NCBI GenBank assembly: GCA_015486785.1
Contig: WFQZ01000186.1
Coordinates: forward strand, 1 to 5,954
DNA: 5,954 bases
Reading direction: 5' to 3'
Origin: Thermoflexales bacterium
Lineage (GTDB): Bacteria > Chloroflexota > Anaerolineae > B4-G1 > SLSP01
Shown here: positions 5,212 to 5,954 of the stretch, piece by piece
Layout: each line of letters begins with the position of its first letter
Numbering within the stretch: position 1 is the first letter of the stretch
Notes under the pieces: model-generated
The model's input: the letters and a program-made list of their open reading frames with translations, nothing else
Told to the model about the DNA's origin: nothing
Database searches by the model: none
Made by a program: the position numbers and the translations under genes

Positions 5212-5238
5212 TTGACTTCGTTCCCGACGGGATATAAT
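5212..5238 (+). promoter_or_regulatory. Promoter of the BFN-domain gene
   Basis: A perfect -10 TATAAT (5233-5238) is preceded by TTGACT (5212-5217), but only 15 bp apart, shorter than ideal; a 17-bp alternative uses TTTTGA (5210-5215). The start would be near 5245, giving a 5' UTR of about 36 nt with a Shine-Dalgarno AAGGAG at 5271-5276. It lies in the 86-nt gap after the ABC-F gene, so the downstream pair can be transcribed independently. Confidence 0.62.
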
Positions 5239-5280
5239 GTTTGCATAGCTCGGCAGCGGGAGCCAAGATGAAGGAGAGCC

Positions 5281-5778
5281 ATGATTGAAGTCAAACTGGA
5301 AACGATACAAGTCAGCCTGGTTTCTTCCCATCGCGTCGTGGTGCTCAAGGCCCTGGAGGAAGAACGTTATTTGCCCATCTGGATTGGCACGTGTGAGGCT
5401 GAAGCCATCGCCGTGCGCCTGGAAGGTGTGGAAATCCCCCGCCCGCTGACCCACGACCTGTTGGTGGAAATCTTGGAGCTGCTGGAGGCCGACTTGCTGC
5501 ACGTGACCATCAACGCGCTGGTGGACGGGACTTTTTACGCTCAACTGGTCGTGGAAACGGAAAAGGAAGAACTGACCATTGACGCGCGTCCCAGTGACGC
5601 GCTGGCCTTGGCCGTCCGCGTAGGCGCACCGATTTACGTGGCCGAGGCGGTGATGGATGAGGCCGCGATCACCCCGGAAGCCGATTTGTTGGAGCTGGAG
5701 GTGCGCGAACAGGAATTGGGCGTGTTCAAGGATTTCCTCGACACGCTGGACTTGAGCGCGTTGGACACGGGGGCATGA
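5281..5778 (+). CDS. Bifunctional nuclease (BFN/DUF151) domain protein
   Basis: Member of the DUF151/BFN family, some plant members of which have nuclease activity; the bacterial role is mostly unknown. The 165 residues carry the family pattern: N-terminal strand MIEVKLETIQVSL, RYLPIWIGTCEAEAIAVRLE (29-48), RPLTHDLL (54-61), then DARPSDALALAVRVGAPIYV (101-120). The acidic tail (about 132-165) is short and shows no UVR domain, which some relatives carry. The ATG at 5281 is preceded by AAGGAG (5271-5276) with 4 nt spacing and a promoter upstream. Its TGA stop overlaps the start of the UbiD-like gene, implying co-translation. Family assignment is firm; biochemical activity is unproven. Confidence 0.92.
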   Translation: MIEVKLETIQVSLVSSHRVVVLKALEEERYLPIWIGTCEAEAIAVRLEGVEIPRPLTHDLLVEILELLEADLLHVTINALVDGTFYAQLVVETEKEELTIDARPSDALALAVRVGAPIYVAEAVMDEAAITPEADLLELEVREQELGVFKDFLDTLDLSALDTGA

Positions 5779-5954
5779 TGGATTTGCGAGATTTCCTTTC
5801 ACAGCTTGAAGAGCGTGGCACGCTGCGACACATCCGGCAGCCGTTGAGCACAAAGTTCGCCGTAGCCAACACGATTGCCCGCCACGATGGCGAGCCGCTG
5901 CTCTTTGAATCCCTGGAAGGATTCCCCGGCTGGCGGCTGGCGGCTGGCTACGTG
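5775..5954 (+). CDS. UbiD-family decarboxylase, N-terminal part, cut by window edge
   Basis: UbiD-type enzymes are prenylated-FMN-dependent (de)carboxylases acting on aromatic or unsaturated acids, for example in ubiquinone or menaquinone synthesis or aromatic degradation. Only 60 codons are present: MMDLRDFLSQLEERGTLRHI, then AVANTIARHDGEPLLFESLEGFPGWRLAAG. The DLRDFL..LE..G.L..I opening and the 'PLLFE...G' segment are the standard UbiD N-terminus. The cofactor and catalytic residues lie outside. The ATG at 5775 overlaps the TGA of the BFN gene (ATGA); the next codon is also ATG (5778), so either may be used. There is no strong Shine-Dalgarno, only a G-rich run (5768-5773), so translational coupling is likely. 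Substrate cannot be assigned. Confidence 0.85.
   Translation, partial: MMDLRDFLSQLEERGTLRHIRQPLSTKFAVANTIARHDGEPLLFESLEGFPGWRLAAGYV

Noticed and set aside
5170..5220. Inverted repeat CGAAGTC/GACTTCG plus a bulged GCA-GCC/GGC-TGC stem after the ABC-F gene, as a terminator
   Set aside because: The outer arms are 37 nt apart, the inner stem is interrupted and only a short T-run follows, overlapping the next promoter's -35 area; not convincing as an intrinsic terminator.
5268..5288. Six-codon ORF (MKESHD) overlapping the BFN start
   Set aside because: It has no RBS of its own, and its first codons are the Shine-Dalgarno of the real gene; chance is the simpler explanation.
5206..5853. 215-codon minus-strand frame opposite the BFN gene
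   Set aside because: Rich in His and Gln with no recognisable domain, typical of antisense readings of GC-rich genes; the plus strand encodes a clear DUF151 protein with promoter and RBS.
5929..5948. Short tandem repeat of GGCTGGC(G) units at the window end
   Set aside because: It encodes the WRLAAG part of the UbiD N-terminus in frame and is too short to be a meaningful repeat.

Overview
This window is a bacterial chromosomal segment of moderately high GC (by eye clearly above 50%). Nearly all of it is housekeeping gene content in two divergent transcription units. The exact phylum cannot be fixed without a search. The combination of a NusG with a long acidic N-terminal extension, an 'MPKRGKKY' L1 N-terminus, leaderless-type TATAAT starts and a conserved tRNA/secE/nusG/rplKAJ order would suit a Chloroflexota-like lineage, but this is a weak inference.

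Left unit (minus strand, about 3210 down to 1, read right to left): a consensus-like sigma-70 promoter (TTGACA, 16 bp, TATACT) drives four closely packed tRNA genes, Thr(UGU), Tyr(GUA), Thr(GGU) and Trp(CCA). These are followed by secE, nusG, rplK (L11), rplA (L1) and the 5' part of rplJ (L10). The unit couples the Sec translocon subunit SecE, the transcription elongation factor NusG and the L1/L10-L12 stalk proteins. Two RNA control elements can be read. One is a textbook L10 leader followed by an intrinsic terminator (attenuator) ahead of rplJ. The other is a hairpin abutting the rplA ribosome binding site that looks like a mimic of the 23S rRNA L1-binding site.

Centre (3142-3289): the divergent promoter region. 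The rightward promoter has a perfect TATAAT whose predicted start falls on the A of the ATG of the next gene, implying a leaderless mRNA.

Right unit (plus strand, 3290 to the end): a complete ABC-F family ATPase (two ATP cassettes, translation-factor type), then a separate promoter, a bifunctional nuclease (BFN/DUF151) domain protein, and, overlapping its stop codon by 4 nt, the start of a UbiD-family decarboxylase cut by the window edge.

I found no mobile element, CRISPR array or evidence of a wholly new system. The most interesting points are the two autoregulatory RNA structures, the condensed tRNA cluster lacking tRNA-Gly and tuf, the extended NusG and the extra membrane segment of SecE, and a strong hairpin whose T-tract faces against the operon.
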